A DNA stretch of 64,000 nt from Rhizobium leguminosarum (lineage in GTDB: Bacteria; Pseudomonadota; Alphaproteobacteria; Rhizobiales; Rhizobiaceae): NCBI RefSeq assembly GCF_001652265.1, contig NZ_LWBS01000327.1, positions 62,001 to 126,000 of the forward strand, given 5' to 3'. The translations under genes and the position numbers were made by a program. Shown here piece after piece: positions 8,621-17,848 of this stretch; the first letter of the stretch is position 1; the number at the start of each line of letters is the position of its first letter. Below the pieces are notes generated by a model, which was not told the origin of the DNA, searched no databases, and saw only the letters and a list, made by a program, of their open reading frames with translations.

Positions 8621-9500
8621 GTGGCATGCGATCGACGACGTTTGCGGCGGAGGTCGACAGCAGCAACGGCAGAATGATGAGATTCGGAACGGATAGGCAA
8701 CATGCGATTGGCATCTGCGACGTTATCGCCCGCTGATTGATCGTGTCGTCCACCGGATATCCACAGCCTATCCACAGGCACGGCGGCGGCGACCGCAACA
8801 ACTTCAATGACATTCGCCTGGCGGCAAAACACTCCTCACAAATGCTTATGTGACTGTGGGATGACACCGCATTTTTGTTTGTCTCTTCGGATACAAACCG
8901 TGGCCTGGCTCAGATAGGCTCAGCGCTCCTCCCGACCGTGGCGGCGGACGCCGGGAGGGGTGGGCGGTGGGCAACATGAGGGCCCGCCGCCTTCTTTCAA
9001 CAGCGCCCCCGGCCCGGCCAGTTCACACGTATAGTTTGACAATTCCCTTGGCTTCCAGGGCCTCGACCGACCTCCGGCGAGATACGCCCTGGCGATGTCA
9101 TCGACGTCGACCTTCCCGAGGCGCCTCACCGAAAACTCGAGGCGGTCTAACATCCACTAGTTCTGTGGGCCACTCTCACGGACAACCAAGTCGTTGAAAG
9201 GCAATTCGCGCGTCCTCCAACCGCCAGCCCTTTACCACTCGCATTGCTAGCCTGACGGCGTGGCGGCCGGTGTTGCCGATGAACTCCTGCGTGCTGTCAA
9301 CTCATTGCTGCAGGTGCGCCGACGATCCGTGCGGCGGCCTGGAAGCCCGCGTAATCCGATGCCAATCCTTTGGACCTTCCGGCGCCACTTCAACGCGTTA
9401 GCCGCCAGAATCCGGCCCAACGTTGACTTACCCGGCAAATGAATGTTTGCCATTTCTTGTTTTGCAGTGCACAATATTTGCTGCTAACAGGACTTGAGCT
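8621..9500. other. Gene-poor stretch
   Basis: About 0.9 kb between the orphan terminator and a small hypothetical gene. Short frames on both strands lack ribosome sites, recognisable domains or good coding character. One minus-strand frame near 8950-9153 begins MLDRLEFSVRRLGKV, which looks protein-like but matches no family I know. The stretch may be decayed coding sequence. Apart from the terminator and DnaA-like repeats, nothing is supported. Confidence 0.4.
8757..8776 (+). repeat. Two DnaA-box-like 9-mers in tandem
   Basis: ATATCCACA (8757-8765) and CTATCCACA (8768-8776) are direct repeats with 11-bp periodicity, each one base from the DnaA consensus TTATCCACA. No AT-rich unwinding element, rep gene or parAB is nearby, so an origin is not claimed; they could be DnaA-binding sites or chance. 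Confidence 0.35.
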
Positions 9501-9710
9501 GTGAGAATTTGTATCTACAAATCAGATGAAGCTCCTGAAGTAACGCTGTTTTTGCGAGAAGGCGTACCGGTGCCTGCACATCCGAAGGGCCAAAAGTGGC
9601 GGCACTTAAAAGCGGTTGTTGGCGAAGAGGTAAGGGCGGACCTTCTGACACAAATAGAGATCGGCAATGGATGTCTTTTTGTCAATCTTGGGGCATCCCC
9701 GAAGCACTGA
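9501..9710 (+). CDS. Small hypothetical protein (69 residues, GTG start)
   Basis: Not recognised. The frame starts at GTG with AGGA about 9 bases upstream. The product is compact, soluble and mildly acidic, starts MRICIYKSDEAPEVTLFL, and looks like an alpha/beta mini-domain without membrane segments or cysteine motifs beyond single residues. It stands alone in a gene-poor region. A real small gene is plausible because the composition is balanced and no overlapping frame is better. Confidence 0.4.
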   Translation: MRICIYKSDEAPEVTLFLREGVPVPAHPKGQKWRHLKAVVGEEVRADLLTQIEIGNGCLFVNLGASPKH

Positions 9711-9723
9711 TCTAGGATGCCGC

Positions 9724-9740
9724 GGTGAACGCTGTTCACC
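9724..9740. repeat. 17-bp palindrome after the small hypothetical gene
   Basis: GGTGAAC-GCT-GTTCACC is a perfect inverted repeat 13 bp past the stop of the small gene. It has operator-like symmetry and length, but no neighbouring regulator points to a protein. Confidence 0.35.
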
Positions 9741-10019
9741 CGACATGGAAATATACTCGCTCATTATCGTACCCGCCACCAAATCACCAATCGGCTGTCT
9801 TTCCAGCAGAATGCCGTTAGCGGCGCCCGTCGATAGGCGATCACCTCCTCATGCTCATCGTCTCCCACTGCTTCGCTGATCGGCGGCTCGCGCATCCCGC
9901 ACTCCATACCTCAGCTTTCAGATTGGCAGCCGCGCCGCCGATGTTCTTATTATGTTCGAATGAGGCAATAATCAATCTGGGTAAATTGCTTTTTAAGGCT
10001 TTGCTGATGAACTGCCATC

Positions 10020-10190
10020 ATGAGAAAGCCGCCCCGCAAGCCTTCCAAGACGCTGCTCGGTGAAGCCTCCGAGCCGCTCCGCAGCCGACCGCACCGGCGG
10101 CGAGATCCCGCTCAGCCTAATCTTCCTCTCGATCCAATGCCGGCGCATATCGCGCCGCGTCGGGCGGAAGGGAGACACGGTTTCATATGA
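10020..10190 (+). pseudogene. 5' remnant of an ATP-dependent DNA ligase (LigD ligase-domain type)
   Basis: A 56-codon frame begins MRKPPRKPSKTLLGEASEPL and continues to DPAQPNLPLDPMPAHIAP. This resembles the N-terminus of rhizobial single-domain ATP-dependent ligases, where a basic tail leads into 'FDPMP..IEPCLA'. Homology appears to stop right there; the frame ends 12 codons later at the TGA that overlaps the next gene's ATG. The ligase catalytic KxDG region is absent. Best read as the stump of a deleted gene. The comparison is from memory of the family. Confidence 0.4.
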
Positions 10191-11818
10191 CGCACGACCC
10201 GGAATTGAATCAGGGCGAAGGTCAGCAACACCCGCAGCAGAGGACCGACCGGGACATGGCTGCTCGCAACTACCTGAACCTCGACACCGCGATCTTGCTG
10301 GGGATCCTGTTTATTGCGATCGTCTTCAGATTCCACAAGATCACCTTGCCGCTAGTCGACGGCTTCAGCTGGCGCGAGATAAGCACTGCAATGATGGCAG
10401 ATAATTTCCAGCAACGCAGCTGGAACATCTTCTTTCCGGAGGTCAGCTGGACCGGACCCGGGCCAAGCTATCAGGGTCGCGAGTTCCAGATCGTCAGCTA
10501 TCTCACAGCCCTGCTCTACCAGCTCTTCGGCTGGCACGACTGGTTCGGCCGCATGGTTGCGGCCTTCTTCGGTCTGGTGACGGTGTTTTCGCTGCACCGG
10601 TTAACGGCGCTCTGCTGGGACGAGATGCACGCCCACGCGACCGCACTTGCCTACGCGCTGATGCCGGCGGCGATCATGATCGACAGCTCGTTTCTTCCCG
10701 ATCCCGCGATGCTGGCCTTGGTGACTCTTGGCGTCTGGCTGTTCGCCAAATACTGGGCCGGCGGCAGCGGCTGGCTCTTGCCGCTCGCCACGGTCTGCTT
10801 CTCGCTCGGCGTGCTATCAAAGCCACCCGGCATCGCTGCCGGCGCCGTCATCTTCTATCTGATGGTCTGCTGGATTCTGGAGAAGAAGCGAAAGCAGGCG
10901 GCCAGGGTTTTCCTGTCGGGGCTTTTGAGCCTGGCCATCATTGGCGCTTATTTCAGCTGGGCGATTTATCTCGGCCGCAGCTATCCGCCGTTTCATGTCG
11001 CCGGTAGCGGCGGCTATATCTGGGATTACGGCTTCTGGACATATGTCAGGGACAGGTTCTACTTCGAATCCTTATCGAACACCTCCGTCTTGTGGTTCTA
11101 CGGCTATCCGTTCCTGGTGCTGCTCGCGGTCGGCTTGTGGATGCCGCCCAGCCCTGCCAAAGACCCGAAACAACGCACCCTTTCGGCCATTCCCTATGTG
11201 TGGCTGGCTGCGGCCATGATCGTCTACCTGGCGGCCGCGGGTGAGATAACCAGTAATGTGTGGAACTTCCACATCTTCCATGTACCTGTCGCGATGTTCT
11301 GCGGCCACGGCGCGCTTCTTCTGGCAACGCTTGCATCGCGGAGTATTCTAACGCCGGCGGTGGTGCTTCGCTCGATCTGCATCGTGGCCGTCGCGCTTGC
11401 CTGGTCGACCTTGCCCCTCGTCAGGACGATGAAGAAGCCAATCGCCATGAAGGGCAAGCTGCTTGGCGAGGAACTGGCGCGGTTGGCGCAACCGGGCGAT
11501 CTCGTCGTCGCCATCGCCCCCGAGGTCGGCGATCCCGTCGCAGTCTACTACAGCAGGGCGCGCGGCTGGGTGTTCCCGCCTGGCGGAGGCGATGTCGAAT
11601 GGTCGAAATTCGTCGCGGATGACGCCACCGCGATCGCACAGCTCGAGGAATTGCGCGCGCAGGGCGCGGATTTGTTCGGCGCGGCCAAGAACGCCGTCGA
11701 CAAGCAGGACCGGCTATTCGTCGAGCATCATGATGGGGTCATCGACTATCTGGACAAGACCGCAACCAAGCTTGTGGATTCGGATGATTTGCTGGTCTAT
11801 AGGATCACCCGCCCATGA
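10187..11818 (+). CDS. GT-C family glycosyltransferase (PMT/ArnT-like, family 39/83 type)
   Basis: Membrane enzyme expected to transfer a sugar from a polyprenyl-phosphate donor to a periplasmic acceptor. It has 543 residues with 10-12 hydrophobic segments starting about residue 32, the first followed by the luminal loop DGFSWREISTAMMADNF, where GT-C enzymes carry acidic catalytic residues. A soluble C-terminal domain (about 430-543) follows. The start is uncertain: ATG 10187 has AGGGAG 12 bases upstream; ATG 10256 (MAARNYLN), just before the first helix, is also possible. No polysaccharide cluster is adjacent, so the acceptor is unknown. Confidence 0.82.
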   Translation: MTHDPELNQGEGQQHPQQRTDRDMAARNYLNLDTAILLGILFIAIVFRFHKITLPLVDGFSWREISTAMMADNFQQRSWNIFFPEVSWTGPGPSYQGREFQIVSYLTALLYQLFGWHDWFGRMVAAFFGLVTVFSLHRLTALCWDEMHAHATALAYALMPAAIMIDSSFLPDPAMLALVTLGVWLFAKYWAGGSGWLLPLATVCFSLGVLSKPPGIAAGAVIFYLMVCWILEKKRKQAARVFLSGLLSLAIIGAYFSWAIYLGRSYPPFHVAGSGGYIWDYGFWTYVRDRFYFESLSNTSVLWFYGYPFLVLLAVGLWMPPSPAKDPKQRTLSAIPYVWLAAAMIVYLAAAGEITSNVWNFHIFHVPVAMFCGHGALLLATLASRSILTPAVVLRSICIVAVALAWSTLPLVRTMKKPIAMKGKLLGEELARLAQPGDLVVAIAPEVGDPVAVYYSRARGWVFPPGGGDVEWSKFVADDATAIAQLEELRAQGADLFGAAKNAVDKQDRLFVEHHDGVIDYLDKTATKLVDSDDLLVYRITRP

Positions 11819-11963
11819 GATCGCGACAGTCCAGGGCCATCGGCCTGGGACAGGATATGGCCTCGACTGTTCGAGAGAAAAGAGAGTTCGGTATCTCGCA
11901 TTGCGTATTGCCTTACCACGACCGGATCAATGCTGATCCGGTCGCAGAACCACAGTGCGCCGT

Positions 11964-12734
11964 TTATTTGTTGGACGCAGCGTCTTCGATGACCTTCGCG
12001 ACTTTATCGGGATGAGAGACCATCACGACGTGAGACGCGCCTTTAACCACAACCGTCTCTTTAGAACCCGCTCGTTCCGCCATCCATCCTAGCGCCTTTG
12101 GCGGTATGTTTTTATCCGCGTCACCATAGACGAACCAAGACGGGATCTTCTTCCAGCTCGCCACAGTCGAGGCCTCGCCAAGAGCCTTATCGGTGATTGG
12201 GCGCTGTGTTGCGGCCATCAGCTTGCCCTCCGCCTTGGATACATCTGCAGCGAATTGATCGTGAAACGCGCTCTGCTTGATGTACAGGTCCTTTACTCCA
12301 CCATCCAACGGGACGGGTTCCGCAAGGGTCGGTGCGAGCGTGCTTCCGGGAAACTTGCCCGAAAGCACGAGGGCCGTTTCCCCAGCATCGGGCGCGAACG
12401 CCGCGACGAAGACGAGCGATTTGACATTGGCGCTGCCTGCTGCTGCCTCGTTGATCACTGCGCCACCGTAGGAATGGCCGACGAGAACGACGTCAGTCTT
12501 CAATCCTGCAACCACTTTGCCTAAGTAATCGCCATCGGACGTTACACTTCGAAGCGGATTAGCGACCGCCACCACCGGATAACCATCTTTTTCGAGACGT
12601 GTGATCACGCCATTCCAACTGGAGGCGTCGGCAAATGCGCCATGCACAAGGACGACCGTCGGCTTTTCGGCCGCGTGGGCGTTCAAAAGGCCACCTGCGG
12701 TGATTGCGGCAGCGGCGACAAATATCTTCAACAT
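11964..12734 (-). CDS. Secreted alpha/beta-hydrolase (esterase-like)
   Basis: A 256-residue protein with a Sec signal peptide (MLKIFVAAAAITAGG to AHA at about 21). The mature part is a single alpha/beta-hydrolase domain: oxyanion strand VVLVHGAFADASSW, nucleophile elbow GHSYGG, acid in YGDADKNIPP and His in GASHVVM near the C-terminus. AAGGAGT precedes ATG 12734 and fixes the start. Related family members hydrolyse small esters; substrate unknown here. It stands alone, with divergent or unlinked neighbours. Confidence 0.9.
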   Translation of the reverse strand: MLKIFVAAAAITAGGLLNAHAAEKPTVVLVHGAFADASSWNGVITRLEKDGYPVVAVANPLRSVTSDGDYLGKVVAGLKTDVVLVGHSYGGAVINEAAAGSANVKSLVFVAAFAPDAGETALVLSGKFPGSTLAPTLAEPVPLDGGVKDLYIKQSAFHDQFAADVSKAEGKLMAATQRPITDKALGEASTVASWKKIPSWFVYGDADKNIPPKALGWMAERAGSKETVVVKGASHVVMVSHPDKVAKVIEDAASNK

Positions 12735-13047
12735 AGTCAAACTCCTTTTGTATCGCACACGATTACTTAGTGCACAATCTTTCAGAAAACAAGTCCTGGA
12801 ATTCCCGTTCACCTCGATTTGACGATTGCGGTGAGCCATTGAGGCCGCACACATTGCTCAGACCAGACCCGGCAACGGTGCCGGTCCATCGCCGCGTCCG
12901 GCTCTGACTCTAGGAAACCGTTGCGATTCCACTGGGCCGCGCCATTAGGCACATTCAAAAGGCGCCAGGGCTCCAATCGAAGTGGGGTGAAAGTTCAGCG
13001 GCAAGTCAATTTTAAATCCCTTAGCTGCCGGCAAAAAGCCGTACGGC

Positions 13048-13800
13048 CTACTCCCCCATCGATTGATAGAGCCAGTCGGAGAGCTTCTCGGTCCCCACTC
13101 GCGCGCCGGCGCCCGGAAGCAGCGCGTCGTCGGTCAATTCAACGCCGAAATACGAGGCGGATGGATCCGTTACCACCTGCCGTTCATCTTCATTCGCGGC
13201 GAGATAGATCCGAGCGATTTCATCAATACCGAATTGTTCCGGGCCGCTGATTTCGGCGATATCGTCCAACGGCGCTGCCATTGCCAATTCCGCCAGCAAC
13301 GCGGCGACGTCCCCGGCTGCGACCGGTTTCATGAACGCCGGCGGCAATCGAAACACATCACCATCGGCACCGGTGTCGATCAATCCGCCGATGAACTCGT
13401 AAAACTGTGTGGAGCGGAGAATAGTATAGGGTTGCTTTGACGCCCTGATGAGATTCTCCTGCACCATTTTCGCGCGGAAGTAATCGCTTTCAACGAGACG
13501 CGGCGTGCCGACGACGGAAAGTGCAAGATAGTGGCTGACGCCGGCCTCAGCCGCGGCAGCAAGCAAATTTCTGGTCGAAGCCCTGAAAAAATCCAGCGCT
13601 GCGCTGTCGCCGAAGGACGCCGCGTTGGTGACATCAATAATGACCTCAGTCCCTGCCAAGGCCGCATCAAGGCCTTTTCCGGTGATGGTGTCGACGCCGA
13701 GCGATAACGACACGGCCGCAACTCGATGGCCGGACTGACGCATGTTTTCACTGAGCCGTGTTCCGATAACACCGGTTGCTCCCGCCACAGTGATTTTCAT
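13048..13800 (-). CDS. NmrA-like NAD(P)-binding oxidoreductase (atypical SDR)
   Basis: A 250-residue Rossmann protein beginning MKITVAGATGVIG, with the GxxGxxG dinucleotide motif. It continues with VTNAASFGDSAALDF and then a substrate-lobe part. The active-site YxxxK of classical SDRs is not present, as in NmrA/atypical SDRs that act as reductases or redox sensors. AAGGGG precedes ATG 13800. No neighbour indicates its substrate. Confidence 0.85.
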   Translation of the reverse strand: MKITVAGATGVIGTRLSENMRQSGHRVAAVSLSLGVDTITGKGLDAALAGTEVIIDVTNAASFGDSAALDFFRASTRNLLAAAAEAGVSHYLALSVVGTPRLVESDYFRAKMVQENLIRASKQPYTILRSTQFYEFIGGLIDTGADGDVFRLPPAFMKPVAAGDVAALLAELAMAAPLDDIAEISGPEQFGIDEIARIYLAANEDERQVVTDPSASYFGVELTDDALLPGAGARVGTEKLSDWLYQSMGE

Positions 13801-14212
13801 CTCAACACCCCTTTGTTGCATTGCGCGGCGCAAATGAGGACGAAATCGCCGACGGGCTCCCTATCGTCTTCAATGTCTGGCGATCGATTGGATCGACAAT
13901 GACTGGAAAGCCAGGCGCCCTCTATCATGCATGGGGTTCGGTCGCTTTAGCCGTAGGTCTAGGAAAGCCAGCCTAACGGTTAGCATGCCCCACCAGGAAG
14001 GCAGAACAGGTCCCCAATTCCTCGTTCGCGCAAAAGTGCCGATCCCAGCACGGCGGCTACATCCCCGCGCAATGCATGGGTTTCCATGAGTTGCGGTTGT
14101 AATGTGGCAGGGTTACGGTTTGAACATGAGCTCGCCAGCCCCGAAATCGAGAAGAACTACGGTACGAAACGCCGACGATCCGCTGGCTTTGTCTGTCCGG
14201 CAGGAGCAACTG
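13801..14212. other. Divergent intergenic region before the PAS kinase operon
   Basis: About 410 bp between divergent genes. It contains a short palindrome CTAAC-G-GTTAG (13973-13983) that could be an operator. The 111 bases before 14213 are open in the kinase frame, with alternative ATGs at 14102 and 14126, but neither has a ribosome site. No other gene seen. Confidence 0.4.
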
Positions 14213-17200
14213 ATGATGAGCGTCTGGTCGCACCGCCCCCGCCCCCTGCATCTGGGGCTTTTCATCGTGGCCTATGTGCTGGCCTGCGGATTCGCGCAGT
14301 CGCTCGCAATTGTCCCTGGAACCGGTATTTCCATCTGGCCTGCGGCGGGGCTTTTCATCGCGACACTTGTCCTCGCCTCCCGCTACAGCTGGCCTTGGTG
14401 GGTACTGGGGGGCTGCCTGGCTGAATTGTTCAGCAATTACTTGTGGTTCCACAGCCCCCTGCCTGCGGCCGTCCTGATCTACATCGGCAACGCTCTTGAA
14501 GCGGTGGCCGGGGCATGGCTCGTCAACCAGACTTTGAAGCGGCCAGTTCGGTTTGAAACCTTGCAGGACGTTTTCGCATTTGTTGTACTGGGCGCAGGCA
14601 TTGCGCCCATCGTCAGCGCGACTGTGGGAAGTGCGACCCTGGCATGGTTTGGCATGCAATCGCAATCCTTCGCAACGGCTTGGCCTCTATGGTGGATCGG
14701 AGACGCCACCGGCGTCTTGATCGTAGCGCCGCTGGCGCTGGTTGTATTTCATAGCTGGCGCGGCAAGACCCAGCTCTCAGCCGCGCAATGGGTGGAAGCT
14801 GGCGTCCTGGGGTTAATCTTTCTCGGCGTTGCCGCTCTTTCTCTGAGCGGCTACCTCCCCTTCGCATACATCATCATGCCGCCCCTTCTTTGGGCTGCCG
14901 TTCGCTTCGAGTTCAAAGGTGCTGCCGTATCCTTGGCTCTCCTCGCCCTGATCACGGCGCTGTTTACGATAACGGGGACCAGCCAGTTCGCCGGCGATCC
15001 CGAGTCCCAGAAGCACAAGCAGGTCATGCTGCAGCTTTTTCTCGCCATCTCGGCATTTTCGGCGCTCATCGTGGCCGCCATTTCCCGACAGCACCAGTCG
15101 GCAGTGCTCAGTTTGCGCCAAAGCATAGAAACATTGCGGGAACGGGAGGAGGAGCTTTCGCATCTCGTGGATATGGTTCCGAGCCATGTGTGGCGCCTGA
15201 CGCCCGATGGCGAGCCGACATTCTTCAATAGGCGGATGGTCGATTTCCTCGGCCTGGATGTCGTGGATTTCGATAAGCCGGGCATGAGTCGGCTGGAGGC
15301 GCTCCTGGACGCCACTGTTCATCCCGAGGATGCGGTGGGGTTCGGTGATGCTCTTCGGAGGTGTCTTCTCACGGGCGAGAATTTCGCCATCCGCTATCGC
15401 TTGCGCCGCGCCGACGGAATTTATCGCTGGATGTCGAGCCGGGCCGAGCCAATGCGGGATCAGGCGGGGCGCATCGTCCAGTGGTACGGCCTTTGCCACG
15501 ACATCGACGATCAGGTCCATGCCGAGGACGCTGTGCGTCGGAGCCAACAACAGCTTCAGCAGATCATAGACGCCGTGCCGGTCCGCATCTGGAGTGTAGA
15601 GCCTAACGGCGGGTCGTTCTATTTCAATAAGCGGTATCAGGACCATTTCCGCTCGGTTATCGCCGATTTCGACGCTCTCGGTGAACCGCGCATCGACGAT
15701 CTGCTGCAGCAGCTGGTTCATCCCGAAGACGCTCCCGATATCCAGCGTAGGCTCCGGAACTGCTTCGAAACCGGCGACGGCTCCGCGATGCGATTTCGCT
15801 GGCGCGAAAAGGATGACGTCTACCGCTGGGCGGAGTGCCGGGTGGAGCCTCGGCGCGACGAAAACGGAACGGTCGCGGAATGGTATGGCGTTTCTCTCGA
15901 CATCGACGATGAGGTACGCGCACTGGAGGCGTTGCGCAACCGAGAGCGCGAACTCTCGCAGCTCGTCGACATGGTCCCGGCTCAGATCAGGCGCCTGACG
16001 CCGGAAGGCGAGCCGGTCTTCTTCAACAAACGCCTGATCGACTTTTTCGGTCTCGACGTAGGCGATATGGACAGGCCCGACATGAGCCGTCTCTCGTCGG
16101 TCATTCACACCCTCGTCCATCCCGATGACGCATCGAGGTTGCTGGAGACGGTTCACCATTCCCTCGCCAGCGGCGATCCCTTCTCGATAAAATACCGCAT
16201 GCGCCGTTTCGACGGTGCCTATCGCTGGGTCGACGGCCGCGCGGAACCGCTGCGGGATCAAAGCGGCGCAATCATGCAATGGTATGTGATCTCAGTCGAC
16301 ATCGACGACGAGATGCGTGCGCAGGAAGCGCTGCGCGACCGCGAGCGAGAGCTTTCGCAACTGGTGGATATGGTTCCCAGCCTGCTCTGGCGGCTCAACT
16401 CGGAAGGCACCCCGACCTTCTTCAACCAGCGCCTGATCGATTTTCTCGGTCTCGGCATCGCCGATATGGAAAAGCCCGGCTTGAGCCGGCTGGCAGCCCT
16501 CATCGAAGCCGCCGTCCATCCCGATGATGCCGCCAGCCTCGCCGAAGCGCTCAACCATTCCCTCGTCACCGGCGAGGGCTTTTCGAAGCAGTATCGCCTG
16601 CGGCGCGCCGACGGCGTCTACCGATGGGTGAAAGGCAGCGCGGAGCCGTTGCGGGATGAAAGCGGCGGGATCATCCAATGGTATGGTCTCTCGCATGACA
16701 TCGACGATCAACTGCGCGTCGAGGAGGCGTTGCGGGAGAGAGAACGCTCGCTTTGGCAGCTCGTTGAAACATTGCCGGCGATGATCGATTGCGCCGCACC
16801 GAATGGCGAGCCGATCTATCGCAGCCAGCAACTGCGCGACTTCCTCGGTTATAATCTCGAAGAGTTGGATGGAACGGGCAAAACCCGGCTGGACGGCACA
16901 CTCGATGCCGGTGTTCATCCCGACGATGTGGCAGGGGTCAAAGAAAACTATGCCCATTCATTGTCCACTGGCGAGCCCTATGCGCGTAGGCACCGTCTGC
17001 GGCGCCATGATGGTGAATATCGCTGGGTCGAGACGCGTGCCGCACCGATGCGCAATGCCGAAGGCGTCATCGTCCAGTGGAATGTCATCTGCCTTGATAT
17101 CGACGGTGAGGTTCACGCGGAGGAAGATCTGCGTCGGGCGCGAGAGGGTCTTGCACGGGCGAGCCAGGTGGCGAGCCTGGCCGAGCTTTCGGCCTCCATC

Positions 17201-17848
17201 GCGCATGAGGTGAACCAGCCGCTTGCGGCCGTCGTGGCCAACTCACACGCCTGCCAGCGCTGGCTCATGGCCGAGCCGCCGAATATGGAGCGGGCACAGA
17301 GGACGGTCGAGCGCATCATCCGGGATTCAAACTCGGCGGCGGATGTCGTCAGCCGCATTCGCGCCTTGTTCAAACAATCCGTTGACAGGAGGATCCAGAC
17401 GACACTCTCCAGCATCATCGACGAAGCGCGCAACCTCATGGCCGACGAAGCGTCGCGGCGTCGCGTTCGGATGGACATGAACGTCGACGGCAACCTTCCG
17501 CTCATCGCAGTCGACCGCATCCAGATCCAGCAGGTTCTGATCAATCTGATCCGCAACGGCATTGAGGCGATGGAAGCCATTGCAGGAGACAGGGTGATCG
17601 AGCTGCGCGTGCGCCACATCGGCAATGTCGTCCAGACCGAAATCAGCGATCGCGGCCACGGTATCGAGTTCCCCGAGAAGATGTTCGACCCGTTCTTCAC
17701 GACAAAAGAAAATGGCATGGGCATGGGGCTGGCGATCTGCCGCTCGATCGTCGAGCAGCACGGCGGTCGATTGTGGGCCGAGAAGAACGAACCCCGCGGA
17801 GCGACGTTGGTCTTCACCTTGCCCATAGAAATGAAGGCGGCGTCATGA
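14213..17848 (+). CDS. Membrane hybrid-input histidine kinase: MASE1 - five PAS - HisKA - HATPase
   Basis: Sensor kinase of 1211 residues. A MASE1 membrane domain with about eight helices (about 8-290) contains GISIWPAAGLFIATLVL and PLWWIGDATGVLIVAPLALV. Five PAS_3-type domains begin near residues 306, 442, 574, 706 and 839, each ending like QWYGxxxDIDD. HisKA has SIAHEVNQPL (phospho-acceptor His998); the ATPase has VLINLIRNGIEAM, ISDRGHGI, FDPFFTTK and GMGMGLAI. AGGAG six bases before ATG 14213 supports this start; ATG 14102 or 14126 would add 37 or 29 residues. PAS1, 3 and 4 are close copies. The stop overlaps the next gene by ATGA. PAS ligand unknown; no haem motif is evident. Confidence 0.92.
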   Translation: MMSVWSHRPRPLHLGLFIVAYVLACGFAQSLAIVPGTGISIWPAAGLFIATLVLASRYSWPWWVLGGCLAELFSNYLWFHSPLPAAVLIYIGNALEAVAGAWLVNQTLKRPVRFETLQDVFAFVVLGAGIAPIVSATVGSATLAWFGMQSQSFATAWPLWWIGDATGVLIVAPLALVVFHSWRGKTQLSAAQWVEAGVLGLIFLGVAALSLSGYLPFAYIIMPPLLWAAVRFEFKGAAVSLALLALITALFTITGTSQFAGDPESQKHKQVMLQLFLAISAFSALIVAAISRQHQSAVLSLRQSIETLREREEELSHLVDMVPSHVWRLTPDGEPTFFNRRMVDFLGLDVVDFDKPGMSRLEALLDATVHPEDAVGFGDALRRCLLTGENFAIRYRLRRADGIYRWMSSRAEPMRDQAGRIVQWYGLCHDIDDQVHAEDAVRRSQQQLQQIIDAVPVRIWSVEPNGGSFYFNKRYQDHFRSVIADFDALGEPRIDDLLQQLVHPEDAPDIQRRLRNCFETGDGSAMRFRWREKDDVYRWAECRVEPRRDENGTVAEWYGVSLDIDDEVRALEALRNRERELSQLVDMVPAQIRRLTPEGEPVFFNKRLIDFFGLDVGDMDRPDMSRLSSVIHTLVHPDDASRLLETVHHSLASGDPFSIKYRMRRFDGAYRWVDGRAEPLRDQSGAIMQWYVISVDIDDEMRAQEALRDRERELSQLVDMVPSLLWRLNSEGTPTFFNQRLIDFLGLGIADMEKPGLSRLAALIEAAVHPDDAASLAEALNHSLVTGEGFSKQYRLRRADGVYRWVKGSAEPLRDESGGIIQWYGLSHDIDDQLRVEEALRERERSLWQLVETLPAMIDCAAPNGEPIYRSQQLRDFLGYNLEELDGTGKTRLDGTLDAGVHPDDVAGVKENYAHSLSTGEPYARRHRLRRHDGEYRWVETRAAPMRNAEGVIVQWNVICLDIDGEVHAEEDLRRAREGLARASQVASLAELSASIAHEVNQPLAAVVANSHACQRWLMAEPPNMERAQRTVERIIRDSNSAADVVSRIRALFKQSVDRRIQTTLSSIIDEARNLMADEASRRRVRMDMNVDGNLPLIAVDRIQIQQVLINLIRNGIEAMEAIAGDRVIELRVRHIGNVVQTEISDRGHGIEFPEKMFDPFFTTKENGMGMGLAICRSIVEQHGGRLWAEKNEPRGATLVFTLPIEMKAAS

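Noticed and set aside
8740..8790. Possible replication origin from the DnaA-like boxes
   Set aside because: Only two imperfect boxes, no AT-rich region, no repABC, dnaA or parAB nearby.
8515..8867. Short frames on both strands around the orphan terminator
   Set aside because: They run through the terminator stem, lack ribosome sites and resemble no family; treated as non-coding.
14813..16279. A 488-codon minus-strand frame opposite the PAS domains
   Set aside because: Shadow of the kinase; its internal repeats are only the complement of the PAS repeats.
15130..17110. Regular repeats that might suggest a CRISPR or satellite array
   Set aside because: The period of about 400 bp and the continuous reading frame show they are tandem PAS domains.
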